The notes beneath the pieces were generated by a model. That model was not told the origin of the DNA and did not search any database. It saw only the letters and a list, made by a program, of their open reading frames with translations. Positions 17,953-28,318 of a DNA stretch of 64,000 nt are shown piece by piece (the stretch's first letter is position 1; each line of letters starts with the position of its first letter). The DNA is from Gimesia aquarii (GTDB lineage: Bacteria > Planctomycetota > Planctomycetia > Planctomycetales > Planctomycetaceae). Location: contig NZ_CP037422.1 of the NCBI RefSeq assembly GCF_007748175.1, positions 4,418,334 through 4,482,333 of the forward strand, given 5' to 3'. The translations under genes were made by a program, and so were the position numbers.

Positions 17953-20430
17953 ATGAGAATCATGACTTGGATCACTCTGATTTGTCTGTTGCTGCTTTCC
18001 GGATCCTCCAATTTAGCTGTCTCTGCGGAGTCGGCTGCGACTCCCGTTAGTTCGATTCGTGTTCAGCCAGGATTTCAGGTGGAACTGTTGCGTTCTGCCA
18101 GTAAGGATGAAAACTCCTGGATCAGTATGACCTTTGATGACCGGGCACGTCTGATCCTGGGACTCGACGATGTAGGAGTGGGGCGACTCACACTCAATCA
18201 CGATCCGTCTAAAGTAAAATTCGAAAAGATTGAAAACACGTTCAAACACTGTCGCGGAGTGCTGTATGCGCACAACAGCCTGTATGTCAGCGTTACCAAT
18301 GGCAAAGGATTTTATCGTTTACAGGACACGACAGGCGATGATCAATTTGATCAAAAAACTCTGTTAAAAAAACTGGACTATCGCAGCCGCTTCGGTCATG
18401 GCTGTAACCAGATCGTGCTCGGCCCCGATAACATGATTTATATCGTTGTCGGAAATGATGTCTCCTTCCCGGAGGGAGCGTCGCCAAATTCACCTTATCG
18501 CGATCCCCGCAATGACCACTTGCTGCCCAACCCCCATGATGCCGGTCAGGACAATCGTGTCGGCTATATTTTACGAACCGATGCTGACGGGAAACGCTGG
18601 GATGTTTTAGCAGGCGGATTTCGCAATCAGGTTGATCTGGCTTTCAACGAGGAAGGAGAGATGTTTACCTACGATGCCGACATGGAATGGGACGTCGGTC
18701 AGCCCTGGTATCGACCGACTCGTGTCAACCATGTTGTGTCAGGTGGTGAATATGGTTGGCGTTGGGGAACCGGGAAATGGCCAGACTATTTTGCCGACAG
18801 TCTCCCCACGACGCTGGATACTGCCTTGGGCTCACCGACGGGAATGATTTTTGGAACGAAAAGCAATTTTCCCGCTCGATTTAAAAATGCTCTGTTTATT
18901 GCTGACTGGCAAAATGGTCGTATACTGCTGGTCGATCTGATTCCCTCGGGAGCAAGTTATACCTGCAAATATGAAGTTTTTCTGGAAGGGGGGCCGCTCA
19001 ATGTGTGTGACATGCAATTTGGTCCCGATGGTGCGTTGTATTTCATTACTGGGGGACGTGGTTCCCAATCGGGCTTATATCGCGTTACGCCCAGGTCGAA
19101 TCAAAAGAGTCTATCAGCGGCACCTCCAATCAGCAATCAGGTCAAAGCACACTCACGGGCTGCGCGAAAGTTAAGACGGGAACTGGAAGTGTTTCATGTT
19201 CAACAGAATGCGAACATTGATGATCTCTGGAAGCATCTCAAGAGTGAAGATCGCTGGCTCCGTTTTGCTGCCCGGTGTGCGATTGAAAACCAGGATGTTT
19301 CCCAATGGCGCAAACGGGCTCTGGCAGAGTCACAGCCTACTGCTGCCATTGACGGTCTGATCGCTTTGTGTCGGCAAGGTGATTCAACCGACCGTGACGG
19401 TGTTCTGGGAGCGCTCAATCGAATCGATTTGAAAAAGTTGAAACAATCACAATTGCTTGGTTTGCTGCGTGCCTACCAACTCTGTTTTATCAGACTGAGA
19501 CGACCTGATACCAGACAAGCGACCGCTGTTAATCACCGACTGAGTTCCCTTTATCCTCATCCCACTAGTAGTGTGAACCACCTGCTTGGGGAATTACTTG
19601 TATATTTACAAGATACGGACATTGTTGCTAAATCGATCAGCTTATTATCAGATACTTCGACGCAGGAAGAACAGATACGCGCAGCACGAACGCTGACCTT
19701 TGCGAAACAGGGCTGGAATGAAGATCGACAACGTCATTTTCTTAAGTGGTTGGGACACGCGCGTACCTTCAGCGGGGGTAAACAGATCACCGAACGAATT
19801 CGCGATATTCGAACTGACTTCATCGCAATCTTAAGTGAACAGGAACGTCAAAAATTCAGTAAAGAAATCGCTGCACTTGATAAACCGTTGGTTGAACTGG
19901 AAACGGTGCCAGCGCGGCCTGTAGTGCAGGAGTGGAGCTTCAGCGATCTCGAACCTCATCTCACTTCTGTCGCATCGAACCGATCCTATAAAAGTGCACG
20001 ACAGGCATTATTAGCGGCCAATTGTCTCAAGTGTCATCGTATCGGTTCCACGGGCGCACAGATTGGCCCTGATCTGACCAACGTCGGTAAGCGTTTTGAT
20101 GCTCGTGCGATTCTGGAATCAATCATTGCTCCTTCCAAAGTCATGGACCCCAAATACCTTTATACCGTTTATGTGCTGACCAATGGTAAAGTGGTGACCG
20201 GGAGGCCTGTCGGAGTCAGCCGCACCACAATTACAGTGGAAACTGATCCCTTAAAACAAACAACAGTTCCCGTGCTTCGCAAAGACATTGAAGAGGCGGT
20301 GCTCTCGAAAACATCACCGATGCCTGCCAATCTGATCAATGTGCTTACACAAGAAGAAATTCTTGATCTGCTGGCTTATCTCAAATCCGGCGGCAACCCG
20401 GAAGCGACTGCCTTTCAGAGTCAGAAATGA
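17953..20430 (+). CDS. PVC-type membrane-bound dehydrogenase with C-terminal heme-binding domain
   Basis: 825 residues with signal peptide. The first half (about 35-385) is a six-bladed propeller like PQQ-dependent sugar dehydrogenases (VLGPDNMIYIVVGND, GGFRNQVDLAFNEEGEMFTYDADME, NVCDMQFGPDGALYFITGGRG). The middle is helical and HEAT-like. The C-terminal cytochrome domain has CLKCH at 691-695 and the GPDLTNVGKRF, SIIAPSKVMDP pattern of the planctomycete putative heme-binding domain. It probably oxidises a sugar or polyol at the membrane and passes electrons to its own heme. Placed 91 bases after the phosphatase-fold gene. Confidence 0.92.
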   Translation: MRIMTWITLICLLLLSGSSNLAVSAESAATPVSSIRVQPGFQVELLRSASKDENSWISMTFDDRARLILGLDDVGVGRLTLNHDPSKVKFEKIENTFKHCRGVLYAHNSLYVSVTNGKGFYRLQDTTGDDQFDQKTLLKKLDYRSRFGHGCNQIVLGPDNMIYIVVGNDVSFPEGASPNSPYRDPRNDHLLPNPHDAGQDNRVGYILRTDADGKRWDVLAGGFRNQVDLAFNEEGEMFTYDADMEWDVGQPWYRPTRVNHVVSGGEYGWRWGTGKWPDYFADSLPTTLDTALGSPTGMIFGTKSNFPARFKNALFIADWQNGRILLVDLIPSGASYTCKYEVFLEGGPLNVCDMQFGPDGALYFITGGRGSQSGLYRVTPRSNQKSLSAAPPISNQVKAHSRAARKLRRELEVFHVQQNANIDDLWKHLKSEDRWLRFAARCAIENQDVSQWRKRALAESQPTAAIDGLIALCRQGDSTDRDGVLGALNRIDLKKLKQSQLLGLLRAYQLCFIRLRRPDTRQATAVNHRLSSLYPHPTSSVNHLLGELLVYLQDTDIVAKSISLLSDTSTQEEQIRAARTLTFAKQGWNEDRQRHFLKWLGHARTFSGGKQITERIRDIRTDFIAILSEQERQKFSKEIAALDKPLVELETVPARPVVQEWSFSDLEPHLTSVASNRSYKSARQALLAANCLKCHRIGSTGAQIGPDLTNVGKRFDARAILESIIAPSKVMDPKYLYTVYVLTNGKVVTGRPVGVSRTTITVETDPLKQTTVPVLRKDIEEAVLSKTSPMPANLINVLTQEEILDLLAYLKSGGNPEATAFQSQK

Positions 20431-20622
20431 AATTGGTGACCAGCAAGACGAAAACTGAAATCAGCGAGAAACTTTGCGAAAAGAATTAAGATTGTTATTA
20501 TTTGCCGTGATATTTTTGACGGGAATACGCCTTCTGGTTAGTGGGATCATTCTTGAGCCGGTTCAATCTGGTACTCAGATAGCCTCAAACACAGAAATTT
20601 CGTCTTTATAGGGAGCTCTCGC

Positions 20623-21864
20623 ATGCGTCGCAACACTATGTTTACTGCCTTTTTCAGTACTTTACTGCTTTCTGCGCAGTGGGTATCTGCTGAGCCACTG
20701 GCGGAACAGTACCTGACTTCGGGACAACTTGCGGAGGGGGAAAAAGCCCTGAAGGAACAAATTACGAAGTCCCCTGAAGACGATGAAGCCCGCTTCGGTT
20801 TAGGAGTGGTTCAGTTTTTTCAGTCTTTTGAAAATCTGGGAGGCAGTCTCTATAAGTACGGTTTACGAACAGAGGGTACTTTTCGGGGTATGCCTCCCGA
20901 AGTTCGTGCACTATTGCCGCAGAATCGAAATCCAGAAGAAATTTCCTATGCTGATGTCCGACAGATTTTGCAAACCTGGGTGAACGATTTAAAACAGGCT
21001 GAAAAAACTCTGTCTGCTGTCAAAGACCCTGACGTGAAATTGCCCTTACATGTGGGATTGATCAAGGTCGACCTGATCGGCTCGGGGAAACCCGTTGATG
21101 CGGCATTCTTGATGGGCAGAATCGGGACACCACAGCAAAAACAGGCTGCCGAAAACTTTGTGATTGGCTTTGATCGGGGAGATGCCGACTGGCTGGCCGG
21201 TTATTGTAATTTTTTGTGTGCCTGGGGTGAAGTAATGCTGGCTGTGGACGGGCAGGAGATCTTCAATTGCACGGCGCACCTGTTTTTTGAAAAGGTGGAT
21301 ACGCCTTATAAGTTTCTCTTGGAAGGACCCCGCAATTTTGATGCGCTTCGCAGCTTTAATCGACCGTTAATCTCGGACATTCTCGCGTTTATCCATCTGT
21401 GGCGTTTTGAAATGAAAGAGCCAGAAAGAATGAAGGCGGCGCTTGCTCATCTGGAAGATATGCAGCTCCATGCGAAATCGATGTGGAAATACTATCAGAC
21501 GGAGACCGACGATGATCATGAGTGGATTCCCAATCCGAAACAAACGGGAGTGTTGCAGATTAAGGTCACCCAGGAAATGCTAGACACTTGGTTGGCTGTG
21601 TTGGACGAAACCGGTTTGGTTCTGCAAGGTAAAAAGTTAATCCCCTTCTGGCGCGGAAAACCAGGTACGCAGGGAGTGAATTTAAGACGAGTCTTTACTG
21701 AGCCACGAATCATCGATCCGTTCCTCTGGGTCCAGGGAACGGCGGCCGCTCCGTATCTGGAAGAAGGACCGATTACAGAATTCGCCTCCCCTCAAATGCT
21801 GGGCCGCATCAATAGTACGTTCGGTGGTGCTAATTTCTTCACAATGGCGTTCTGGTTTAATTAA
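20623..21864 (+). CDS. Secreted TPR-like protein of unknown function
   Basis: 413 residues with a signal peptide (TMFTAFFSTLLLSAQWVSA). The N-terminal 60 residues after it resemble a tetratricopeptide pair (YLTSGQLAEGEKALKEQI, EDDEARFGLGVVQFFQS). The remainder is helical with several conserved-looking Trp/Phe positions (FLCAWGEVMLAVDGQEIF, IHLWRFEMKEPERM) but no catalytic motif. Single gene with AGGGAG upstream. Function unknown. Confidence 0.75.
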   Translation: MRRNTMFTAFFSTLLLSAQWVSAEPLAEQYLTSGQLAEGEKALKEQITKSPEDDEARFGLGVVQFFQSFENLGGSLYKYGLRTEGTFRGMPPEVRALLPQNRNPEEISYADVRQILQTWVNDLKQAEKTLSAVKDPDVKLPLHVGLIKVDLIGSGKPVDAAFLMGRIGTPQQKQAAENFVIGFDRGDADWLAGYCNFLCAWGEVMLAVDGQEIFNCTAHLFFEKVDTPYKFLLEGPRNFDALRSFNRPLISDILAFIHLWRFEMKEPERMKAALAHLEDMQLHAKSMWKYYQTETDDDHEWIPNPKQTGVLQIKVTQEMLDTWLAVLDETGLVLQGKKLIPFWRGKPGTQGVNLRRVFTEPRIIDPFLWVQGTAAAPYLEEGPITEFASPQMLGRINSTFGGANFFTMAFWFN

Positions 21865-22062
21865 GAATCGGTGATGATTCGAAAATGAAAGTACTTCCAG
21901 GTTAAGGTTTGCACTTTTTATTGTCTCTGGGGCTGGTTTCACAGACTTTTGTGACTATATTACTGAGAGAAGCCGTTGAGCCTATTTCGTGTCTGGGATA
22001 GTGAGAACAAATATCTTCAGTAAGTGCTATTGTTAAATTCTTCTCCTTGAGAGGATAAAGAA

Positions 22063-22446
22063 GTGCAGCCACAACCTCTGATTGCCGTCAATGATGTTCC
22101 TGCCAGTAGTCAGTGGTATCAACGTCTCCTCAATTGCCAGAGTGGTCATGGCGGCGATGAATACGAAAGGCTGATCGCTGATTCCGGTGAATTGATTCTC
22201 CAACTACATCACTGGGACGCCCACGAGCATCCCTACATGGGTGATCCCGAACTGCCGCGTGGAAACGGAGTGCTACTCTGGTTTCGAGTGGAAGGCTTTG
22301 AAGATGCTGTGGCTCGAGCCAATGCGATGTCAGCACAGGTGCTGGATGGTCCCATGGTCAATCCGAACGCCAACCATCGCGAAATCTGGATTAAAGATCC
22401 TGATGGATATGTAGTTGTGCTTGCCGGCGCTACTGGTGATTTGTAA
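22063..22446 (+). CDS. VOC-family (glyoxalase-like) protein
   Basis: 127 residues with the VOC pattern AVNDVPASSQWYQRLLNCQSG at the start and WIKDPDGYVVVLAGA at the end; metal ligands are less complete than in the protein at 7619-8047 (Val instead of Glu at the last ligand), so it may bind rather than convert its ligand. The start is GTG at 22063 with GAGAGGA eleven bases upstream. The DUF3050 gene follows 42 bases later and is probably co-transcribed. Confidence 0.85.
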   Translation: MQPQPLIAVNDVPASSQWYQRLLNCQSGHGGDEYERLIADSGELILQLHHWDAHEHPYMGDPELPRGNGVLLWFRVEGFEDAVARANAMSAQVLDGPMVNPNANHREIWIKDPDGYVVVLAGATGDL

Positions 22447-22488
22447 TCTGCTGAACCCGACATAAAACAAACAAAGGAATGCAAAGTG

Positions 22489-23256
22489 ATGTCGCAACAA
22501 ATTACTTCAGACGTGATTCACTCTTTTAAAACTCAACTGGAATCGCATCCCATTTATGAATCGATTGCCACGCTTGACGATTTGCAGCGGTTTATGCAGC
22601 ATCATGTGTATTCGGTCTGGGATTTCATGTCGTTGATCAAGTATTTGCAGTCGATCATCGCTCCCACCGAATGTCCCTGGGTTCCTCGAGGGGATGCCAG
22701 TGTTCGGCGTTTTATCAATGAGATTATTCTTGAGGAAGAGTCAGATGAATCTACCACTGAAGGAGAATATTCCAGTCACTTCGAATTGTATATGACCGCC
22801 ATGACAGAAGTCGGTGCATGCACTGCGTCACTGACGGAATTCATTGAAACTGTCAAACAACAGGGAGTCAATGCCGCTCTGAAACTGCCGGGAGTCCCTG
22901 AACCTTCACGACAATTTACGTCTCAGACCTTTGCTTTGATTGAGGAAGGGCAACCTCACAAAGTAGCCGCCGCGTTTGCGTTGGGGAGGGAGCACATCAT
23001 TCCGGATATGTTTCGCTCAATATTAAAGCGAACCGGTGTCTCAGAAGCAGAGGCACCCGTATTTCATTTTTATCTGAATCGGCATATTGATTTGGATGGA
23101 GATTTTCATGCACCCTTATCATTGCGTTTGCTGAACGGCTTATGCGATGGAAATGAAACGAAAATAGAGGAAGCGATTGCCGCGGCTCAATCAGCTGTGC
23201 AGGCACGTTTGCTATTATGGGATGGTGTTTTAGCCAGCATTCAAACGCCTGTTTGA
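22489..23256 (+). CDS. DUF3050 (heme oxygenase-like fold) protein
   Basis: 255 residues matching DUF3050: the opening HPIYESIATLDDLQRFMQHHVYSVWDFMSLIKYLQ, then RRFINEIILEEESDE, REHIIPDMFRS and FYLNRHIDLDGDFH. The His and Glu/Asp pattern across a helical bundle is that of heme-oxygenase/TenA-like enzymes, often diiron oxygenases. GTG at 22486 directly before ATG 22489 is an alternative start. Follows the VOC gene. Confidence 0.88.
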   Translation: MSQQITSDVIHSFKTQLESHPIYESIATLDDLQRFMQHHVYSVWDFMSLIKYLQSIIAPTECPWVPRGDASVRRFINEIILEEESDESTTEGEYSSHFELYMTAMTEVGACTASLTEFIETVKQQGVNAALKLPGVPEPSRQFTSQTFALIEEGQPHKVAAAFALGREHIIPDMFRSILKRTGVSEAEAPVFHFYLNRHIDLDGDFHAPLSLRLLNGLCDGNETKIEEAIAAAQSAVQARLLLWDGVLASIQTPV

Positions 23257-23466
23257 GGACCGCATATCAGGTAATCTTTCGCGAAATGTATTGTTTCTTA
23301 AAACACAGATCTGGATTCGTGAGTTCGTTTTGTAAGCATCGCGCTCTATTCGATTGAAAACAATTCGGATTGTCTTTTTACTTGGCGATGATTGATTTTC
23401 AAAACGACTACCTGTTATCCTCAAGTCTTTGCATGACTAATTTTTCCTTTCGTTTGGTAATCCCTC

Positions 23467-24486
23467 ATGACTGATCCCCAATTTAAAGCCGCCATTGCCC
23501 ATGTCGCCCCCGTTTTTCTTGACAAAGATGCGACTGTGGATAAGGCATGTTCCTTGATCCGAGAAGCGGCACAAAATGGGGCGCAGATGATCGTTTTTCC
23601 TGAGACTTACATTCCGGCTTTTCCCGTCTGGTGTGCGTTGCAGGCACCAATTCATAATCATGATTTGTTCTGCAGACTTGCCGCTAACTCAATCAAAGTT
23701 GATGGTCCCGAGTTAGCTCTAATTGCGGAAACAGCCCGCGAATGCGGAATGTTTGTTTCCATGGGCTTTAATGAAGGGACAACTGTCAGTGGTGGGTGCA
23801 TCTGGAATTCCAATGTGTTGATTGACGATGAGGGCAAAGTTCTGTGTCACCATCGAAAAATCGTACCGACGTTCTATGAGAAACTGGTTTGGACGCCCGG
23901 TGATGGTGCTGGCTTGCAAGTGAGTGAGACGCGTCTGGGAAGACTGGGAATGCTGATCTGTGGAGAAAACACGAATCCCCTCGCGAGATTCACATTGCTC
24001 GCGCAGGGGGAGCAAGTCCACTTATCGACCTACCCACCGGCCTGGCCTTCTCATGACCCGGCAACCCACGAAAACTATGATCTCAAAAACGCAATCCTGA
24101 TTCGTGCGGGAGCCCACTCCTTTGAAGGAAAGCTATTTAATCTCGTCGCTGCCGGCTATTTGGATAGATCAACTCGTGACTTATTGGCGAACCGAGATAA
24201 AGAGGCGGGGCGAATTCTTGATGCAAGTCCCCGCGGCATTTCGGTTGTCATCGGTCCCAACGGCACGCCTGTCAGTGAGATCATGCAGGAAGAGGAAGGC
24301 ATACTTTACACTACCATCGATTTATCACTGTGCGTTGAGCCCAAACAGCTTCACGATATCGTGGGGGGATATAATCGGTTTGATATTTTCAAACTGACGG
24401 TCAATCGCGAAGCTCAGCGACCCATCAGTTTTTTGCCCAATGATACCACATCAGGCAATCTGGCTGATTGTGAGCCAGCCGATTAG
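23467..24486 (+). CDS. Nitrilase-type carbon-nitrogen hydrolase
   Basis: 339 residues, the normal length for nitrilases. The catalytic triad is visible: Glu46 (MIVFPETYIP), Lys131 (HHRKIVPTFYEK) and Cys165 (GMLICGENTNPL). The ICGEN block is the nitrilase branch version, and the insertion around HLSTYPPAWP is seen in aliphatic/aromatic nitrilases. It should convert a nitrile to the carboxylate and ammonia in the cytoplasm, since no signal peptide is present. Stand-alone gene. Confidence 0.9.
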   Translation: MTDPQFKAAIAHVAPVFLDKDATVDKACSLIREAAQNGAQMIVFPETYIPAFPVWCALQAPIHNHDLFCRLAANSIKVDGPELALIAETARECGMFVSMGFNEGTTVSGGCIWNSNVLIDDEGKVLCHHRKIVPTFYEKLVWTPGDGAGLQVSETRLGRLGMLICGENTNPLARFTLLAQGEQVHLSTYPPAWPSHDPATHENYDLKNAILIRAGAHSFEGKLFNLVAAGYLDRSTRDLLANRDKEAGRILDASPRGISVVIGPNGTPVSEIMQEEEGILYTTIDLSLCVEPKQLHDIVGGYNRFDIFKLTVNREAQRPISFLPNDTTSGNLADCEPAD

Positions 24487-24603
24487 TAAACGGGATTATG
24501 AGAGATTTCTGCAAATAAAATTTGCTACGATCGAGTTTGGCCTGTTACGATACACGCATCTGTTTTGTCGTTCACTACGGCCTTTCTTTAAAAGAGGTGT
24601 CCC

Positions 24604-25038
24604 ATGTCACGTCGCATTTGTATGTTTCTGTTAGCGTCTCTCTGTATTGCATGGTCTGTCACGACATATTCCGGGGCGGCACAAACTGAAGATGCGAACG
24701 TCGGCAACAAAATTTCAGAATTGAAGAAGGAACGTCTTGATGTGTTCCGTCAGCTTTTAGCCGCTGCCAAGAGTTCCTACGAGCATGGAGAAAAACCGAT
24801 TGAGCAGGTTATCTCTGCTCAAGATGATTTGTTCAAAGCCGAACTCGAACTCGCTTCTACAAAGTCAGAACGTATTGAGCTTTGCAAAAAACGGCTCGAC
24901 AATTTACGTAAGCTTGAGAGTGTCACGGCTCAAAGATTTTCATCGGGTACTGGCAAGATACAAGCCAAGCTTTCGGCGAAAGCGGCACGACTTCAAGCAG
25001 AGATCGATTGCCTCCGTGAGCAATCTGCGCCTGAGTAA
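24604..25038 (+). CDS. Small secreted coiled-coil protein (TolC-like fragment family)
   Basis: 144 residues: signal peptide (MFLLASLCIAWSVTTYSGA) then a helical hairpin with heptads (ELKKERLDVFRQLLAAAKSSYEHGEKPIEQVISAQDDLFKAELELA). The phrase EQVISAQDDLFKAELELA resembles one helical repeat of TolC outer-membrane channels, but the protein is much shorter. Short proteins of this type are frequent in Planctomycetes; function unknown. Confidence 0.72.
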   Translation: MSRRICMFLLASLCIAWSVTTYSGAAQTEDANVGNKISELKKERLDVFRQLLAAAKSSYEHGEKPIEQVISAQDDLFKAELELASTKSERIELCKKRLDNLRKLESVTAQRFSSGTGKIQAKLSAKAARLQAEIDCLREQSAPE

Positions 25039-25208
25039 AACCGAGAATTGGGCACCGCTCAAAGTTCAGCTGACTGTGCAACATCGGACTGGTATTGAGG
25101 GTAAGACCCATTCAACAGGGAAATTCATGAGAACACATGCAAATAGTTTCAGCCGTTTAATTACAGCGAATCATCATTCTTTAAATCTTTAAATGGAAAA
25201 GAGATGCC

Positions 25209-25646
25209 ATGCCTCTCACCACGGTAATCAATGAGAGTTTCGATCGGTCATTTACATTGTATCGTGATTTGATTGAATCGATTGAAGAGAGTACTCTAAG
25301 TTCCAAACTGGCACGACTTCCTTCCAATACATTGGGACTCCAATTGTGGTGCGTCATTGGTGCGCGTGAGAGTTTCAGCAAAGCGATCAAAGCCAATCAG
25401 TGGTCTGGCTTTTCCTGTTCGCTGGAAAACACTGATAACAAAGTGAGCGTTGCCGAAGCATTGCATCGTTCTGAATCTGCCGTCTCTGAAGCTCTGGAAA
25501 CGATCTCGGAATTCAGCGATGTTCAGAATCGACTCGTCATCGATCTACTCGAACACGAAGCCGCTCACCACGGTCAACTGATCAGATATTTGTACGGTTT
25601 GAAGCTCACGATTCCAGCTAGTTGGAAATCAAAGTATGCTCTATAG
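25209..25646 (+). CDS. DinB-family protein
   Basis: 145 residues with the four-helix DinB layout and metal-binding His pattern at the end (DLLEHEAAHHGQLIRYLYGL). DinB-like proteins bind metal and include thiol-dependent transferases; here the N-terminal His ligand is not obvious. RBS AAAAGAGA before the ATG. Single gene. Confidence 0.78.
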   Translation: MPLTTVINESFDRSFTLYRDLIESIEESTLSSKLARLPSNTLGLQLWCVIGARESFSKAIKANQWSGFSCSLENTDNKVSVAEALHRSESAVSEALETISEFSDVQNRLVIDLLEHEAAHHGQLIRYLYGLKLTIPASWKSKYAL

Positions 25647-25802
25647 TCTTCATTTTGAATGTTGGCCTCAGACATTCAATTGGTATTTTGGCTTTGTCTC
25701 ACTGACTCAAAGTTGAAGTTACCAAACTGTTCTTTAGAATCGACTCGGTTCTCAGTGTCTCTTTTCCACAGTTCATGTTTTTCCAGTTTATCAGGAATGA
25801 AA

Positions 25803-26519
25803 ATGGTATCGATCGATTATTCTTGCCACAAATGCCTTGATCGTTGGCCGACAGAGTACAGTGGATGTCCCGAATGTGCGGGACATTTTTGTCAGTCCTG
25901 TGCTGACGACTTCCTTCAAATCTGCCCTTGTGGAGGTGAGCTGCAAAAAGATAAGTATTTCGAACTCTGTTGCAGCGACAAGCTACCTAATGAAATAGTG
26001 CAGCATAAAAGTCTGAAAGACCGTATCAATGCACTCAACCAAATTCGCCCGCTCTACAATCTGATTGAAGCAGAATATAACGAATATAAACGAATTATTA
26101 TTGAATGCGAAAGGGACGCCAGGACGTACAAGACTGAAATTCAGGACAATTTAGGCTATCGTCTTTTGACCTATAAGCAAAGTTGGACCTTCGGTGATAT
26201 GGCGTTCTATGATAAAGAAGAAGTGGTATGTACATTGATTAATCATGTTGTCCCTTCCAATATTGATATTCTTCTCAGTTTAATATCCGGTGAATTTTAT
26301 TTAGAAAAAATATATGATGAATTTTTCATGGAAAAACTAATCGAATTAATTGATGATGCGCCTCGAACTGAAGCGGAATGGAAAAAGTGCAAACAGGATT
26401 GGAAACTCTTATCAATAGTGGGTGACGCAATCTTTATACCGGAAGATGGTGAAGCCAAACGTTTCGAGTGTTATCGCGAGAGTATCGAGTTATTACGCGA
26501 ACACATGCGGAGAGAATAA
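25803..26519 (+). CDS. Cys-rich zinc-finger-like protein of unknown function
   Basis: 238 residues from ATG 25803. The N-terminal 50 residues carry closely spaced cysteines (SCHKC, CPECAGHFCQSC, CPCGGE, CC) that should form two zinc fingers. The remainder is helical and acidic without a domain I recognise. The frame is open from 25659, but that extension has no conserved character and CAGGA precedes the ATGs at 25797 and 25803. It stands just before a region of decayed genes, so it may be an accessory gene. Confidence 0.6.
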   Translation: MVSIDYSCHKCLDRWPTEYSGCPECAGHFCQSCADDFLQICPCGGELQKDKYFELCCSDKLPNEIVQHKSLKDRINALNQIRPLYNLIEAEYNEYKRIIIECERDARTYKTEIQDNLGYRLLTYKQSWTFGDMAFYDKEEVVCTLINHVVPSNIDILLSLISGEFYLEKIYDEFFMEKLIELIDDAPRTEAEWKKCKQDWKLLSIVGDAIFIPEDGEAKRFECYRESIELLREHMRRE

Positions 26520-26699
26520 TATAAGTGTTGATTTGGTAAGAAATGATCACACTGAATTCCTCGATGTCAGAATTAGCCGCATCCACTCAAGTAATAATTG
26601 TGCACGGAACCGAACTTATTTGATCATCCCCCATCTACCTATGATCTTCGTATGCAGTCTGAGGATTTATTTGAATGATCTCATCACAAAAGGCATCAA

Positions 26700-27697
26700 C
26701 TAACCAGCAGGTATGGCGAATAATGTGATAAAAGCCAGTATCGCCGCCAATAAGCGGAAGCTTCAGAGTTGCAATTTTGATTCAGCTAACGTACTTGCTA
26801 CCAGGCATTGCAGCATGTAGTAAAAGGCGAATGCCCTTGATACTAATGCGATGATGGTGAGAGTGGGAGCGAAGCATAAAACATTGCACCACCACAGATT
26901 AGAACTATGGCGTGTTTTAAATCGATATGACTTTTTGTAACTTCCATCATGTTTCCGAAACCGCCGAGGGTATCGGCGACCGCCACGCTGAACTGGCTCA
27001 GCATTGCCGCGATGACTAACGGGAACGTAAGTAGAATCGATGCCTTGCCAGCCAGCATGATCAAGTCGTTATCTTTGACGTGTCTCCCAGGAAGTGCAAC
27101 AGAGGTGTCGCCAATGCGACAAAATCAGATAGACGATTGTCGAAATGATTTGCGATAGACGGCTGCTTCGAATTCTCATTGGTGAATTGAAAGTATTCCC
27201 CAGCTAGCATGATGTTTCAAATCCCTGCACGACGATCAATGTACCGCCCAGGATTGTAAGAATCTCCCACCAGGAATGAGATGGTGTCTTCGGTCATTGA
27301 ATCCCCGTATTTAGTTCTTTGATGTCATAGGAAGCGAAACCGATAAAAATTGCGATGATAATGAGTAGGGTTGTCCCAATCGCAAGCGTTTCCAATTTTG
27401 CAAGTATGAATAGTCCCTTAAAATAGCCAATGGCTCCAATCAGACCAATGACCACTACCGAGACCAGATGTTCATTGAGTGGGGCATCGTATTGCTGACC
27501 AAGACCCCTAACAAAAATGAAGCCATGATGTTGAAACGAATCACACTTCCCACGCTATAGGCCACACCACACATCAAAGCCATCGCCAAAATTGAATAAC
27601 GCCCCACAGCACCATTCAGAATTGGAATCCTGATCAGGAAACCACTACCAAAGATAGAAGCAAGTGGTGTCGCTGTGGCAAAGAACAACCTTTTCAT
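26700..27697 (-). pseudogene. Frameshifted membrane transporter gene (permease-like)
   Basis: Reading the minus strand gives one continuous membrane protein only when the frame is changed several times. Fragment 1 (27697 to about 27455) starts MKRLFFATATPLASIFGSGF and has GAVGRYSILAMALMCGVAY; fragment 2, in another frame, gives VVVIGLIGAIGYFKG and LAIGTTLLIIIAIF before a stop; fragment 3 (about 27064-26880) has LSQFSVAVADTLGGFGN; further frames give LVSRAFAFYYMLQCLVAS and RLLAAILAFITLFAIPAG, ending in TAG at 26700-26702. The order and hydrophobicity are those of a single transporter of roughly 330 or more residues. At least three frameshifts make it non-functional. Confidence 0.7.
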
Positions 27698-27866
27698 AAG
27701 AATCTCTTTTAGAAAAGCGTGGTGAGTCTAACGAGAATAAATACAATATGATAATTTGTAACAAGATTGCATACTCACAATGTAATAGGCATGACAACCA
27801 ACACATTGTTGGAATTTACTAACAGATTCCATTTGCCATTCTGAATCAAAAAATTGACTAACGAGA

Positions 27867-28121
27867 ATGATCAACAAAATTGTGTCAATAGAGAATTTCA
27901 AACGTGCCACCAAATCTTATAACCAAAATATGGCACGCATTCGAGGACTGGCTGGTTTACCTCTCGAAGGATTTCAGTCACTTAATACTGTCGCTGATGC
28001 ACGTAACGCCTATCTGAATGCAATCATAGATTACAATCAGGCACAACTAAGCTCGTTAAGAGCCATTGGGCGTCCACTTGGAATTGACGCGGATAGCGAA
28101 GCTATTGCTGAAGATCATTAA
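27867..28121 (+). pseudogene. Remnant of a TolC-family outer-membrane efflux protein (C-terminal part)
   Basis: 84 residues without a signal peptide. AYNQN-like SYNQNMARIRGLAGLPLEG, SLNTVADARNAYLNAIIDYN and QAQLSSLRAIGRPLG are the closing helices of a TolC-like channel subunit; everything before that is missing. It lies next to the decayed transporter on the opposite strand, so the region 26.5-28.2 kb looks like a small graveyard of transport genes. Confidence 0.65.
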
Positions 28122-28318
28122 ACCATCTTTGTCTTTGCAAAAAATAGGGTAAGACGATATGTCTGATGCATTCCCACCTGAACTCTGCAGTCAATACAGC
28201 AGACAGCATTTCTTTGTCATCGATTGACAATGATTCATCGATCACTGATGATAAATGAACTGAGTATTTTATTCTAATTCACTTATTTGATCCCACTTTT
28301 GGAGTAGAAGTTCTTCCC

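Noticed and set aside
26422-26703. Plus-strand open frame of 93 residues after the Cys-rich gene
   Set aside because: It overlaps the end of the Cys-rich gene in another frame and then runs through non-coding sequence up to the transporter pseudogene; no ribosome site.
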